Positions 53,433 through 64,000 of a stretch of DNA of 64,000 bases are shown piece after piece. Numbering within the stretch: the stretch's first letter is position 1; the number at the start of each line of letters is the position of its first letter. Under the pieces are notes generated by a model. It was not told the DNA's origin, searched no databases, and saw only the letters and a list, made by a program, of their open reading frames with translations. Position numbers and translations under genes: made by a program. The DNA is from Gemmobacter aquaticus (GTDB lineage Bacteria; Pseudomonadota; Alphaproteobacteria; Rhodobacterales; Rhodobacteraceae): the NCBI RefSeq assembly GCF_007859075.1, contig NZ_VOAK01000011.1, positions 186,001 through 250,000 on the forward strand, read 5' to 3'.

Positions 53433-54299
53433 ATGCCCAGCCTTAAGGACCTGAAAAACCGGATCGGAAGCGTCAAGAACACGCGGAAGATCACGAAGGC
53501 CATGCAGATGGTGGCGGCGGCGAAACTTCGCCGCGCCCAGGATGCTGCCGAAGCGGCCCGCCCCTATGCGGAACGGATGAACTCCGTGATCGCGGGGCTG
53601 GCCTCGTCGGTCGGCGGTTCGGACGGGGCGCCGCGCCTGCTTGCGGGCACCGGCGACGACCGTGTGCATCTGCTGGTGGTGATGACAGCGGAACGCGGCC
53701 TCTGCGGCGGCTTCAACTCGACGATCGTGCGTCTGGCCCGTGCCCATGCCAACCAGCTTCTGGCGCATGGCAAGGTGGTCAAGATCCTGACCGTAGGCAA
53801 GAAAGGCCGCGAGCAGCTGCGCCGCGATCTGGGCGACAAGTTCGTCGGCCATGTCGATCTGGCCGAGGTCAAGCGCGTGGGCTATGCCAACGCGCAAGAC
53901 ATCGCGCGCGACATCCTCTCCCGCTTTGAAGGCGGCGAGTTTGACGTGGCGACGATCTTCTTCAACCGCTTCCAGTCGGTGATCAGCCAGATCCCGACGG
54001 CACAGCAGATCATCCCGGCCCAGCCGGGCGAGGCGACCACGACCGCGCTCTATGACTATGAGCCGGGCGAAGAGGCGATCCTTGCAGACCTGCTGCCGCG
54101 CGGTGTGGCCACGCAGATCTTCACCGCACTGCTTGAGAACGGGGCGTCCGAACAGGGTGCCCGGATGAGCGCGATGGACAACGCGACCCGCAACGCGGGC
54201 GACATGATCAACAAGCTGACGATCCAGTACAACCGGAGCCGTCAGGCCGCGATCACCAAAGAGCTTATCGAAATCATCTCGGGCGCCGAGGCGCTCTGA
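53433..54299 (+). CDS. atpG: ATP synthase F1 gamma subunit
   Basis: Central rotor shaft of F1. The 288-residue protein begins [20 protein letters not shown] and ends with [19 protein letters not shown], the coiled-coil termini of Atp[10 protein letters not shown] is the conserved central motif. Located 21 bp after atpA. Confidence 0.97.
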   Translation: MPSLKDLKNRIGSVKNTRKITKAMQMVAAAKLRRAQDAAEAARPYAERMNSVIAGLASSVGGSDGAPRLLAGTGDDRVHLLVVMTAERGLCGGFNSTIVRLARAHANQLLAHGKVVKILTVGKKGREQLRRDLGDKFVGHVDLAEVKRVGYANAQDIARDILSRFEGGEFDVATIFFNRFQSVISQIPTAQQIIPAQPGEATTTALYDYEPGEEAILADLLPRGVATQIFTALLENGASEQGARMSAMDNATRNAGDMINKLTIQYNRSRQAAITKELIEIISGAEAL

Positions 54300-55745
<1,446 letters not shown>

Positions 55746-55757
55746 GGGGGCTTGAGA

Positions 55758-56156
55758 ATGGCCAACACCCTGCAATTCGACCTGGTGTCGCCCGAACGGA
55801 AGCTTGCTTCCGTTCAGGCCACCGAGGTGCAGATCCCGGGGACCGACGGCGACATGACGGCGATGGAGGGCCACGCGGCCACCATCACCACCCTGCGCCC
55901 CGGCATCCTGAAGGTGATCGGCCCGCAAGGGACGCAGGCTTTCGCCGTGACTGGCGGCTTTGCCGAGATTGGCGCCTCTGCTGTGACTGTTCTGGCCGAG
56001 CGTGCGATCCCGACCGAGGAATTGACCGGAGCGGTGGTCGACGATCTGGTTGCCGAAGCGCGTTCGCTGGTGGCGAAGGCGCCTGCCGACCAGAAAGATG
56101 CGGCGGAAAAGCTGGTCAATGACCTGCTGGCCCTGCGCGGCACCGGACATCACTGA
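55758..56156 (+). CDS. atpC: ATP synthase F1 epsilon subunit
   Basis: Rotor-associated subunit that can inhibit ATP hydrolysis. The 132-residue protein has the N-terminal beta-sandwich ([29 protein letters not shown]) and a C-terminal helical part. ATG at 55758, 12 bp after atpD; a TTG at 55752 is not needed. Last gene of the operon, followed by a terminator. Confidence 0.95.
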   Translation: MANTLQFDLVSPERKLASVQATEVQIPGTDGDMTAMEGHAATITTLRPGILKVIGPQGTQAFAVTGGFAEIGASAVTVLAERAIPTEELTGAVVDDLVAEARSLVAKAPADQKDAAEKLVNDLLALRGTGHH

Positions 56157-56181
56157 CGGCAAGCACCGTTGATCTAAGAGA

Positions 56182-56205
56182 AAGGCCCCGCATTGCCGGG
56201 GCCTT
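56182..56205 (+). terminator. Terminator of the F1 ATP synthase operon
   Basis: 9-bp stem AAGGCCCCG/CGGGGCCTT (56182-56190 and 56197-56205), 6-base loop, with TTTTG a few bases downstream. It is 26 bp past the atpC stop. Confidence 0.82.
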
Positions 56206-56274
56206 GATCATTTTGTAGGCTTTGTAAAAACGAACTGTTCAGGGCCATTTCAGGCCGCACCAACCGGGCGATTG

Positions 56275-56625
56275 ATGAAGCGTTTCAATACGACTGCCTT
56301 TGGCATCTTGCAGGGAAGCCGCGTGCTGTTTGCCGATTTTGCGAATGGTGGCGTCATGTGGACGGGGAAGGGGCCGCGCGAAAGTCGGGTCTCGGTGACC
56401 TTCGATGAGCCGTTCATCGCCCCACCCGCCGTGATGGTCGGCATCTCGATGTGGGATATCGACCACCGACAGAACTCACGCGCCGATATCAGCGCCGAAA
56501 GCATCACCACCGAGGGGTTCGAGATCGTCTTCCGCACATGGGAGGATACGCGCGTCGCCCGTATCCGCGCCGACTGGACTGCGATCGGGCCCTTGCGCGA
56601 CGACGATCAATGGGACGTGCATTAG
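56275..56625 (+). CDS. H-type lectin domain protein
   Basis: A 116-residue single-domain protein. GSRVLFADFANGGVMWTGKGPRES, RVSVTFDEPFIAPPAVMVGI and SRADISAESITTEGFEIVFRTW match the H-type lectin fold, first known from Helix pomatia agglutinin. No signal peptide. A carbohydrate-binding role is plausible from fold; ligand and location are unknown. Between the atp terminator and the convergent prs gene. Confidence 0.8.
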   Translation: MKRFNTTAFGILQGSRVLFADFANGGVMWTGKGPRESRVSVTFDEPFIAPPAVMVGISMWDIDHRQNSRADISAESITTEGFEIVFRTWEDTRVARIRADWTAIGPLRDDDQWDVH

Positions 56626-56626
56626 G

Positions 56627-56646
56627 GGGCAGCGGATCCGCTGCCC
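56627..56646. terminator. Perfect palindrome between H-lectin gene and prs
   Basis: GGGCAGCGG-AT-CCGCTGCCC (56627-56646), two bases after the H-lectin stop and before the prs stop. No T-run is visible, so a terminator role for the two convergent genes is only likely. Confidence 0.5.
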
Positions 56647-56660
56647 ACCGTAAGCGGGGT

Positions 56661-57680
56661 TCAGCTGCGCTGATAGATGCCCTCATAGATCGGCACCAGC
56701 GTATCGGTTTCAAACAGCGACGACACCGAAGTGCCGTGCCATGTGTTCAGGATCGCCTGTGCAAACATCGGCGCGGTCGGCACGATACGGATATTGGGGC
56801 AGTTCTTCACGGCCTCGGTCGGCTCGATGGAGTCGGTGATCACCAGCGACTTCATGACCGAGTTCTGAACGCGCTCAACAGCGGGGCCCGACAGCACGCC
56901 ATGGGTGATATAGCTGTGAACCTCGGTTGCGCCAGCTTCGATCAGCGTCTCGGCCGCCTTGCAGAGCGTGCCTGCCGTGTCACAGATGTCATCGACGATG
57001 ATGCACTTGCGCCCACGAACGTCGCCGATCACTGTCATGCCTGCAACCTCGCCGGCCTTTTCGCGGCGCTTGTCGACGATGGCGAGGGGGGCGTTGATGC
57101 GCTTGGCGATGTCACGCGCGCGGGCCACACCACCCACATCGGGCGAGACGACCATCAGATCATCCATCTGGCCCTTGAAATTGTGTTCGATATCGAGGCT
57201 GAAGACCGGGCTTGCGTAGAGGTTGTCGACGGGGATGTCGAAGAAGCCCTGGATCTGGGCGGCGTGCAGATCCAGCGTCAGGACGCGGTCGATGCCGGCC
57301 TCGGTCAGCAGGTTTGCCACCAGCTTGGCCGAAATGGGCGTGCGCGCCTTGGCGCGGCGATCCTGACGGGCGTAACCGAAATAGGGGATCACAGCAGTGA
57401 TGCGGTCGGCCGATGAACGGCGCAAGGCATCGGTGATGATCAGAAGTTCCATCAGGTTGTCGTTCGCCGGGCGCGAGGTCGACTGGATGATGTACATATC
57501 CTCGCCACGCACATTCTCGAACACTTCAACGAAGATTTCCTGATCGTTGAACCGCTCTACGCGGGCATCCACCAGTCCCACCTGCATGCCCCGATGCATC
57601 GACATGCGACGCGCGATCGAATTGGCAAGGCTTCGGTTCGCGTTGCCCGAGATGAGCTTCGGTTCGGTCATGGCAGCCAT
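56661..57680 (-). CDS. prs: Ribose-phosphate pyrophosphokinase (PRPP synthetase)
   Basis: Makes PRPP from ribose 5-phosphate and ATP for purine, pyrimidine, histidine and NAD synthesis. The 339-residue protein has [39 protein letters not shown] and the PRPP-binding loop [13 protein letters not shown]. Starts at ATG 57680 (a second ATG at 57671 is possible; AGGA lies upstream of the first). Confidence 0.95.
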   Translation of the reverse strand: MAAMTEPKLISGNANRSLANSIARRMSMHRGMQVGLVDARVERFNDQEIFVEVFENVRGEDMYIIQSTSRPANDNLMELLIITDALRRSSADRITAVIPYFGYARQDRRAKARTPISAKLVANLLTEAGIDRVLTLDLHAAQIQGFFDIPVDNLYASPVFSLDIEHNFKGQMDDLMVVSPDVGGVARARDIAKRINAPLAIVDKRREKAGEVAGMTVIGDVRGRKCIIVDDICDTAGTLCKAAETLIEAGATEVHSYITHGVLSGPAVERVQNSVMKSLVITDSIEPTEAVKNCPNIRIVPTAPMFAQAILNTWHGTSVSSLFETDTLVPIYEGIYQRS

Positions 57681-57795
57681 GTTTCTGGGTCCTGTAATCC
57701 GTGGGCCTTGGGATTCGCGCGGTGGCGCGCGGTTGACACCGCTTATCACCGGGCTAGGCTCGGCGCAAATCGCGAGACAGGAAAGGACGCCATCA

Positions 57796-58392
57796 ATGCG
57801 CCGGATTACCTATTATTTTTCACCCGTTTCGCCCTTTGTCTATCTGGCGGGCAACCGGCTGGAAGAGGTCGCCGCCCGCCACGGTGCGCAGATCGACTAT
57901 CGCCCGGTTGATCCAACTGCGCTTTTCGCCCGCACGGGTGGAGTGCCGCTTGCCGAAAGGCATGAAAGCCGCAAGGCCTATCGCCTGCAAGAGCTGCGCC
58001 GGCAGGCGAAGAAACTGGGGGTGCCCATCAACGTGCAGCCCGTTTTCTGGCCGGTCAACCCTGCGCCTGCGGCCTATGCGATCATTGCGGCCGACCGGGC
58101 AGGGGGCGGCGATACCGGGGCACTGGCGCAATCGCTTGCACGCGCCTGCTGGGCCGAGGATCGCAATATTGCCGACGACGCAGTGATTCATGAGCTTCTG
58201 GCGAAGGCCGGCTTCGATCCCAAGGTTGCCGACCGTGGCATCCTGACCGCGGCTGAAACCTATGCCGACAACCTTGAGGACGCGGTGGCGCAAGGCGCCT
58301 TCGGCGTGCCCTTCTATATCACGGGCGACGAACGGTTCTGGGGGCAGGACCATATCGAGGATCTGGACCTGCATCTGTCCGGCACGCTTTAA
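57796..58392 (+). CDS. 2-hydroxychromene-2-carboxylate isomerase family (DsbA fold)
   Basis: A 198-residue thioredoxin-fold protein of the kappa-class GST/HCCA isomerase family: [32 protein letters not shown] and [21 protein letters not shown] (given as [19 protein letters not shown]). The SPVSPF segment carries the serine that binds glutathione or substrate. Naphthalene-type catabolic genes are not seen nearby, so the real substrate is unknown. Divergent from prs. Confidence 0.85.
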   Translation: MRRITYYFSPVSPFVYLAGNRLEEVAARHGAQIDYRPVDPTALFARTGGVPLAERHESRKAYRLQELRRQAKKLGVPINVQPVFWPVNPAPAAYAIIAADRAGGGDTGALAQSLARACWAEDRNIADDAVIHELLAKAGFDPKVADRGILTAAETYADNLEDAVAQGAFGVPFYITGDERFWGQDHIEDLDLHLSGTL

Positions 58393-58400
58393 GCGAAAAT

Positions 58401-58422
58401 GGGGCGGAAAATACCCCGCCCC
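58401..58422. terminator. Hairpin between convergent isomerase and aspA genes
   Basis: 7-bp stem GGGGCGG/CCGCCCC (58401-58407 and 58416-58422). On the leftward strand it is followed by ATTTTCG, so it is better suited to terminate aspA than the isomerase gene. Confidence 0.55.
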
Positions 58423-58429
58423 GCTCGCC

Positions 58430-59836
<1,407 letters not shown>

Positions 59837-59993
59837 GGTCTCTTTCACATGCAGGGGCCTGGGCCGCTCAAGGGGGATGCCCTGGCGGTCATGCAGGCTT
59901 GGACTGAGTTATGATCGTCAGGCACCCTCCCCGGCGCCTGAGGCATGAGATACGCGTGATTATTCCGCATATCCAATGCCGATATTGCTATGG

Positions 59994-60893
59994 TTATTCC
60001 GTTTTGGAATAACTTTGTACGACAGCCTCGGCGGCCTGCCAGACCCGGTTCGTCAAACCGCGCCCACGTGCGGCGTTGCGATAGAGCCGGATCTCCATGG
60101 GTAACTCGGGTCCGACAACGGCAAGCCGCCCGTCCGCCAGTTCGGGGGCCACCATCCGCCGGGGCAGCCAGACGATGCCGTGCCCCTCGACCGCCATGCT
60201 TTTCATGGCTTCGGCCATGCTGGCCTCGTTGGTATGCGCAACATAGACACGCGGCGCGCCGGGCTGGGCCTGCGCGATGGCGGCAAGGGTTCCAAGGAAC
60301 GATCCCCGCGAATATTGCAATAGCGGCATCGCCTCGCCCTCGGTCGCCCATAGGGCCGGGCGGTTGGGTTTCGCCACGGCAACCAGCGTGTCCTGACCCA
60401 CCGCCAGATGCGGATAGAGCCGCGGGTCCAGTGGCGTGGGCACGGCATCATGGTGGAAGGTCAGGAAGAAGTCGTAGCCACCTTCCGTCAGTGCCTCGAT
60501 ACAGCGGTCATAGTTCTCGGGCTTCACGCGGCTGGCGATGGGTCCAAGCGCGTCGCGCAACTGCGTGAGCCAGGTGGGCAGGAAGGTCACAGTCAGGCTG
60601 TGCAGCGCGACAAGGGCGATGACGGGGCCGCTGTCCTTCTGGTGGCGGAACTCGGCCCTGCGCGCCTGGATCATCCGCACCGCCTCTTCGGCGGTTTCGC
60701 GGAAGAGCTTGCCTTCGGGCGTCAGCGTCACGGGAAAGCTGTCGCGGTTCAGAAGCTCGGCCCCCAGCCAGTCCTCCAGCGCGCGGATCCGGCGAGAGAA
60801 GGCGCTTTGCGTCACGCCCCGCTGCTCGGCCGAGCGCGAAAAGCTGTGCGTCTCGCAAAGCGACAGAAAATCCTCAAGCCATTTGAAATCCAT
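59994..60893 (-). CDS. LysR-family regulator, HypT-like
   Basis: A 299-residue LysR regulator. Its N-terminus (MDFKWLEDFLSLCETHSFSRS, then QSAFSRRIRALEDWLGAEL) closely resembles E. coli HypT (YjiE), a hypochlorite-responsive regulator that has 303 residues. Whether it senses HOCl is not shown. It precedes aspA in the same direction (157-bp gap) and is divergent from pxpA. Confidence 0.85.
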   Translation of the reverse strand: MDFKWLEDFLSLCETHSFSRSAEQRGVTQSAFSRRIRALEDWLGAELLNRDSFPVTLTPEGKLFRETAEEAVRMIQARRAEFRHQKDSGPVIALVALHSLTVTFLPTWLTQLRDALGPIASRVKPENYDRCIEALTEGGYDFFLTFHHDAVPTPLDPRLYPHLAVGQDTLVAVAKPNRPALWATEGEAMPLLQYSRGSFLGTLAAIAQAQPGAPRVYVAHTNEASMAEAMKSMAVEGHGIVWLPRRMVAPELADGRLAVVGPELPMEIRLYRNAARGRGLTNRVWQAAEAVVQSYSKTE

Positions 60894-60965
60894 GCAGGCC
60901 TCCTGCGGTTCATGCTATCGCTGGGCGCAAGCGGGGGAAAGCACCGCTGAAGGGAAGGGGGCAGC

Positions 60966-61733
60966 ATGGCACGGATCGATCTGAACAGTGATCTGGGCGA
61001 AGGGTATGGCGCCTGGACGATGGGCGACGATGCGGCGATGCTAGCGGTGGTGAGTTCCGCCAATGTGGCCTGTGGCTTTCATGCGGGCGATCCTGCCGGG
61101 ATCCTTTCTACCTTGCGCGAGGCGGCGGCGCGCGGGGTCGCGGTCGGTGCCCATGTGGGTTACCCGGACCGCGTTGGATTTGGCCGGCGCCCTATGGATG
61201 TGGCGCCAGCCGATCTTGAGGCGGATGTGATCTATCAGATCGGTGCGCTGCAGGGGTTGGCGCGGGCGGCTGGCACGCGGGTCAGCTATGTGAAACCGCA
61301 TGGCGCGCTCTACAACACCATCGCCCATGATGCACGGCAGGCGGCGGCGGTGATCGCCGGGGTGCGCGCTGTCGATCCCTCGCTTGTGCTGATGGGGCTG
61401 GCCGGGGCGCCGGTGCTGGCGCAGGCGCAGGCGGCGGGTCTTGCCGTCATGGCCGAGGCCTTTGCCGACCGGGCCTACCAGCCCGACGGCCAGCTCGTTT
61501 CCCGGCGCGAGGCGGGCGCGGTTTTGCACGATCCAGATATGGTTGCGGCGCGCATGCTGCGGCTGGCGACCGAAGGCGTGATCGAAGCTGTCGATGGCTC
61601 TTTCCTGCGGCTGGAGGCCGGCAGCATCTGCGTGCATGGCGACAGCCCCGGCGCCGTCGCCATGGCGCGCCAGATCCGCGAGACGCTGGTTCAGGCGGGC
61701 GTCACCATAGCGCCCTTCACGGGCGGGGCCTGA
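60966..61733 (+). CDS. pxpA: 5-oxoprolinase subunit PxpA (LamB/YcsF family)
   Basis: Part of the ATP-dependent 5-oxoprolinase that opens the 5-oxoproline ring. The 255-residue protein starts [21 protein letters not shown] and has [13 protein letters not shown] and [11 protein letters not shown], family signatures. The partner genes pxpB and pxpC are not in this window, and the next gene is on the other strand. Divergent from the HypT-like regulator gene. GGGGGCAGC lies before the ATG. Confidence 0.92.
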   Translation: MARIDLNSDLGEGYGAWTMGDDAAMLAVVSSANVACGFHAGDPAGILSTLREAAARGVAVGAHVGYPDRVGFGRRPMDVAPADLEADVIYQIGALQGLARAAGTRVSYVKPHGALYNTIAHDARQAAAVIAGVRAVDPSLVLMGLAGAPVLAQAQAAGLAVMAEAFADRAYQPDGQLVSRREAGAVLHDPDMVAARMLRLATEGVIEAVDGSFLRLEAGSICVHGDSPGAVAMARQIRETLVQAGVTIAPFTGGA

Positions 61734-61752
61734 TGCGGCCCCGCGCCGGTGA

Positions 61753-62826
61753 TCAGACCTCGACGCTGACTGCGCCCATGGGATGCGAACAGCAGGCAAG
61801 AATGTAGCCCGCCGCGATATCGTCCTCGCTGATGCCACCGTTGTGCACCATATGCACCTCGCCCGAGGTCTTTTTGACCTTGCAGGTCCCGCAAAGGCCG
61901 AAGGTGCAGCCCGACGGGATGTTCAGCCCCGACCGCTTGGCGACGGCAAGAACAGTGTCGGTCTCGGCGCAGGTGGTTGTCACGCCCGAGGCTGCGAAGG
62001 TGATCGCCGCGCCCGCATCGCTGGGGATGACATCGGCCAGCACCGGAGCCTCGGATTCATTGGCCACGGCCAGACCGAAGCTTTCCTGATGATAGCGGCT
62101 CATGTCATAGCCGAGGGCGTTCAGCATGTCGCGCACGGCCTGCATGAAGGGCTCGGGCCCGCAGCAAAAGACCTCTCGGTCCAGATAATCGGGTGCCATC
62201 AGACCCAGCATGATCTGATTGAGCCGCCCGCGATAGCCGGGCCAGGTGCGGAAGGGGTCAGGCTGGCCCACCGTGAAGCGCAACTGCAATCCCGGCACCC
62301 GGTTGGCGAACTGCTCCAACCGTTCGCGGAACAGGATCTCGGACGGCCTCTTGGCGGAATGGACAAAGACGATGTCCGGCATTTCGCCCGAATCCCAGGC
62401 CCAGGTCGTCATCGACATCATGGGCGTGATGCCCGTTCCGGCCGAGATGAAGAGGTATTTCCTGGCCTTGTGCTTGTGCGACGTGAAGATGCCATTGGGG
62501 CCGTAAGCCTTGATCTTCATTCCCGGCTTCAGGTGATCCAACATCCAGCGCGTGCCGATCGATCCCGTCTGCGCCTTGGCCGTGATCGAGATCGACAGCG
62601 GGCGCGAGGGGCTGGACGAGATGGTGTAGGTGCGCTGCACGTTGCCGCCCGGAACCGGAAGATCCAGCGTCAAGAACTGGCCAGGCTGATAGTCGAACCA
62701 CGCGCCCGAAGGCGCGCGGAAGGTGAAGGTGGCGGTGTCGGTGGTTTCCGGCACGATCATGGCACATTCCAGCAACTCGCTGTCGTTCCATGGCTCAGCC
62801 GACCAGTTGGCGCGTGTCTGTCCCAT
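61753..62826 (-). CDS. gbcB: Glycine betaine monooxygenase reductase subunit
   Basis: Electron-transfer subunit for the Rieske oxygenase GbcA. The 357-residue protein has an FAD-binding part (VQRTYTISSSPSRPLSISIT), an NAD(P) part (LFISAGTGITPMMSM, VFCCGPEPFMQAVRDML), and a C-terminal plant-type [2Fe-2S] domain with SGCTFGLCGTCKVKKTSG and CCSHP. Separated from gbcA by 3 bp; same direction. Stachydrine demethylase reductase is an alternative but less likely assignment. Confidence 0.9.
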   Translation of the reverse strand: MGQTRANWSAEPWNDSELLECAMIVPETTDTATFTFRAPSGAWFDYQPGQFLTLDLPVPGGNVQRTYTISSSPSRPLSISITAKAQTGSIGTRWMLDHLKPGMKIKAYGPNGIFTSHKHKARKYLFISAGTGITPMMSMTTWAWDSGEMPDIVFVHSAKRPSEILFRERLEQFANRVPGLQLRFTVGQPDPFRTWPGYRGRLNQIMLGLMAPDYLDREVFCCGPEPFMQAVRDMLNALGYDMSRYHQESFGLAVANESEAPVLADVIPSDAGAAITFAASGVTTTCAETDTVLAVAKRSGLNIPSGCTFGLCGTCKVKKTSGEVHMVHNGGISEDDIAAGYILACCSHPMGAVSVEV

Positions 62827-62829
62827 GGC

Positions 62830-64000
62830 TTACTCCGCAGCGACGGCGGGCTGGGGTGCCAGCCGGTCTGTCATCGTTCCGCAATACCAGTCGACGAACT
62901 GGATCACGCCCTCTTCCTGAATGGTCGAATAGGGGCCGGGCTCATAGGCGGGCGAGAGGATGCCCTTCTGGTTCTCTTCAACGACCTGACGATCCTCGTC
63001 ATTGGTGTTCATCCAGACCTCGGTCAGGTTCGGGATGTCATAGTCAACGCCCTCGACCGCATCCTTGTGCACCAGCCATTTCGTGGTCACCTCGGTTTCG
63101 GTCGGGCTGATCGGCAGGATGCGGAAGACGATCGCGTGATCGGCGAGGAAGTGGTTCCAGGTGTTCGGGTAATGGAAGAACAGCAGGCTTCCCGCATCGC
63201 TGAAGGGCATCTGTCCCATGCGGCGCGCCACGGCTGCCTTTGTGGACATCGTATAGCTTTCGGCGTTGTTCAGCAGCGGGATGCGCGCCAGCCGCCATTG
63301 CATGCGGGGATGATTGGTAAAGCGTGACGGCAGACCTGCGGCCTCGCAGCGCTGCCAATGCGCCAGAATGTCAGGGCTGGCGGCGTCGGGGCCTTCCATC
63401 GCAGTCATGCGCGGGTTGTCGGAATAGGTCCGGCACAGCGAGGGGTGCGAGCCACCGCAGTGATAGCATTCGCGGTTGTTCTCGATCACCAGCTTCCAGT
63501 TGCCCTTCTCGATGATGGTCGAGGAATGGGCGACCTTGGCATCCTTGAGGCCCGAGGGCGCGAGATAGGTCATCAGCTTGGGCGCAAGTTCGCTGATCGG
63601 CGGCGGCACTTCTGCAAGGCAGATGAAGACCATGCCGCCCAGATCGACGCAGTGCACCTTTTTCAGCCCATGCGCGGCCAGATCGAAGCTGTCCTGCATG
63701 TCGCGGGCATAGACGAGCTTGCCATCCAGATCGTAGGTCCACTGGTGATAGGGGCACACGAGCTTGGGCGTACTGCCTGTTTCCTTGGCGCACAGGCGCT
63801 GGCCGCGGTGACGGCAGACGTTGTGGAAAGCGCGGATCATGCCATCGGCAGCGCGGGTAATGACCACCGGATAGGCGCCCACCTGCAGCGTGGCAAAGTT
63901 CCCGGTTTTCGGGATTTCGCAGGACGGAATGGCAAACAGCCATTCGCGGTAGAACACATGCTCCAGATCCATCTGGAACACACCGTCATCGCAATAAAGG
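62830..64000 (-). CDS. gbcA: Glycine betaine monooxygenase oxygenase subunit, 5' end outside window
   Basis: Rieske-type oxygenase that demethylates glycine betaine to dimethylglycine. 390 residues are visible; the frame is open to the right edge, so the N-terminus is missing. Rieske motif CRHRGQRL...CPYHQW (C-x-H-x17-C-x2-H) and the catalytic segment NNRECYHCGGSHPSL with iron ligands are present. The start at 63981 (GTG) is only an open-frame edge: codons further right (LYCDDGVFQ) continue the family sequence. Precedes gbcB by 3 bp. Confidence 0.9.
   Translation of the reverse strand, partial: LYCDDGVFQMDLEHVFYREWLFAIPSCEIPKTGNFATLQVGAYPVVITRAADGMIRAFHNVCRHRGQRLCAKETGSTPKLVCPYHQWTYDLDGKLVYARDMQDSFDLAAHGLKKVHCVDLGGMVFICLAEVPPPISELAPKLMTYLAPSGLKDAKVAHSSTIIEKGNWKLVIENNRECYHCGGSHPSLCRTYSDNPRMTAMEGPDAASPDILAHWQRCEAAGLPSRFTNHPRMQWRLARIPLLNNAESYTMSTKAAVARRMGQMPFSDAGSLLFFHYPNTWNHFLADHAIVFRILPISPTETEVTTKWLVHKDAVEGVDYDIPNLTEVWMNTNDEDRQVVEENQKGILSPAYEPGPYSTIQEEGVIQFVDWYCGTMTDRLAPQPAVAAE

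Noticed and set aside
61783-63327. A 514-residue frame antisense to gbcB and gbcA
   Set aside because: Same explanation: it is the shadow of clear Rieske oxygenase and reductase genes.

Overview
The window is high-GC alphaproteobacterial chromosome, most likely from the Rhodobacteraceae (Rhodobacter/Paracoccus relatives). The support is a stand-alone F1 operon (atpHAGDC without F0 genes), GC-rich codon use, glycine-betaine oxidation genes, a PuuD-type urate hydroxylase, and a short extragenic palindromic element repeated six times. It is dense, ordinary chromosome: no phage, IS element, CRISPR array, tRNA or rRNA gene was seen. One short stretch (about 36.35-36.9 kb) is visibly more AT-rich than the rest.

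Layout. 0-7 kb: 3' part of leuA, the ycjX-ycjF pair, a large DUF2339 membrane protein and a truncated globin. 7-10 kb: a dimethylglycine/sarcosine dehydrogenase-like flavoprotein. 10-15 kb: a DUF2946/PepSY membrane pair, then the zinc-uptake locus (znuA divergent from zur-znuC-znuB) with a near-perfect palindromic operator between the two arms. 15-26 kb: aldose epimerase and a urate-to-glyoxylate locus (puuD, a LysR regulator, uraH, a puuE-uraD fusion, allE-like, allA, an NCS2 permease). This is interrupted by a tightly overlapped trio of lipid-kinase, metallophosphoesterase and hydrolase genes. 26-29 kb: a small-molecule kinase/aminotransferase pair and a GAPDH paralogue. 29-35.3 kb: an iron/haem locus read leftward (unnamed 47-aa ORF, hemP, imelysin, bfd, bfr, di-haem oxidoreductase, second imelysin, DUF1513 protein).

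35.4-40.7 kb: rpsD with a structured leader, an AT-rich small membrane protein, a YqhA-family protein, hisC-tyrC and an extensin-like protein. 40.8-51 kb: a MotA/ExbB-like plus OmpA coiled-coil pair, ChaC-like cyclotransferase, DUF2125 protein, clpA with a coupled M23 peptidase, gloB, a methyltransferase and an L,D-transpeptidase. 51-56 kb: the F1 ATP synthase operon. 56-64 kb: H-type lectin protein, prs, a DsbA-fold isomerase, aspA, a HypT-like LysR regulator, pxpA and gbcBA. gbcA runs off the right edge and leuA off the left edge.

Genes that work together: GbcAB (right end) would make dimethylglycine, which the flavoprotein at 7.3-9.8 kb could demethylate further. Zur/ZnuABC form one zinc-responsive unit. 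PuuD, UraH, UraD, PuuE, AllE and AllA cover urate to glyoxylate plus urea, except for the allantoate amidohydrolase step. The HemP-to-DUF1513 run looks like an iron acquisition and storage block. Starts were chosen from ribosome-binding sites, family N-termini and overlaps, and differ in places from the longest open frame.
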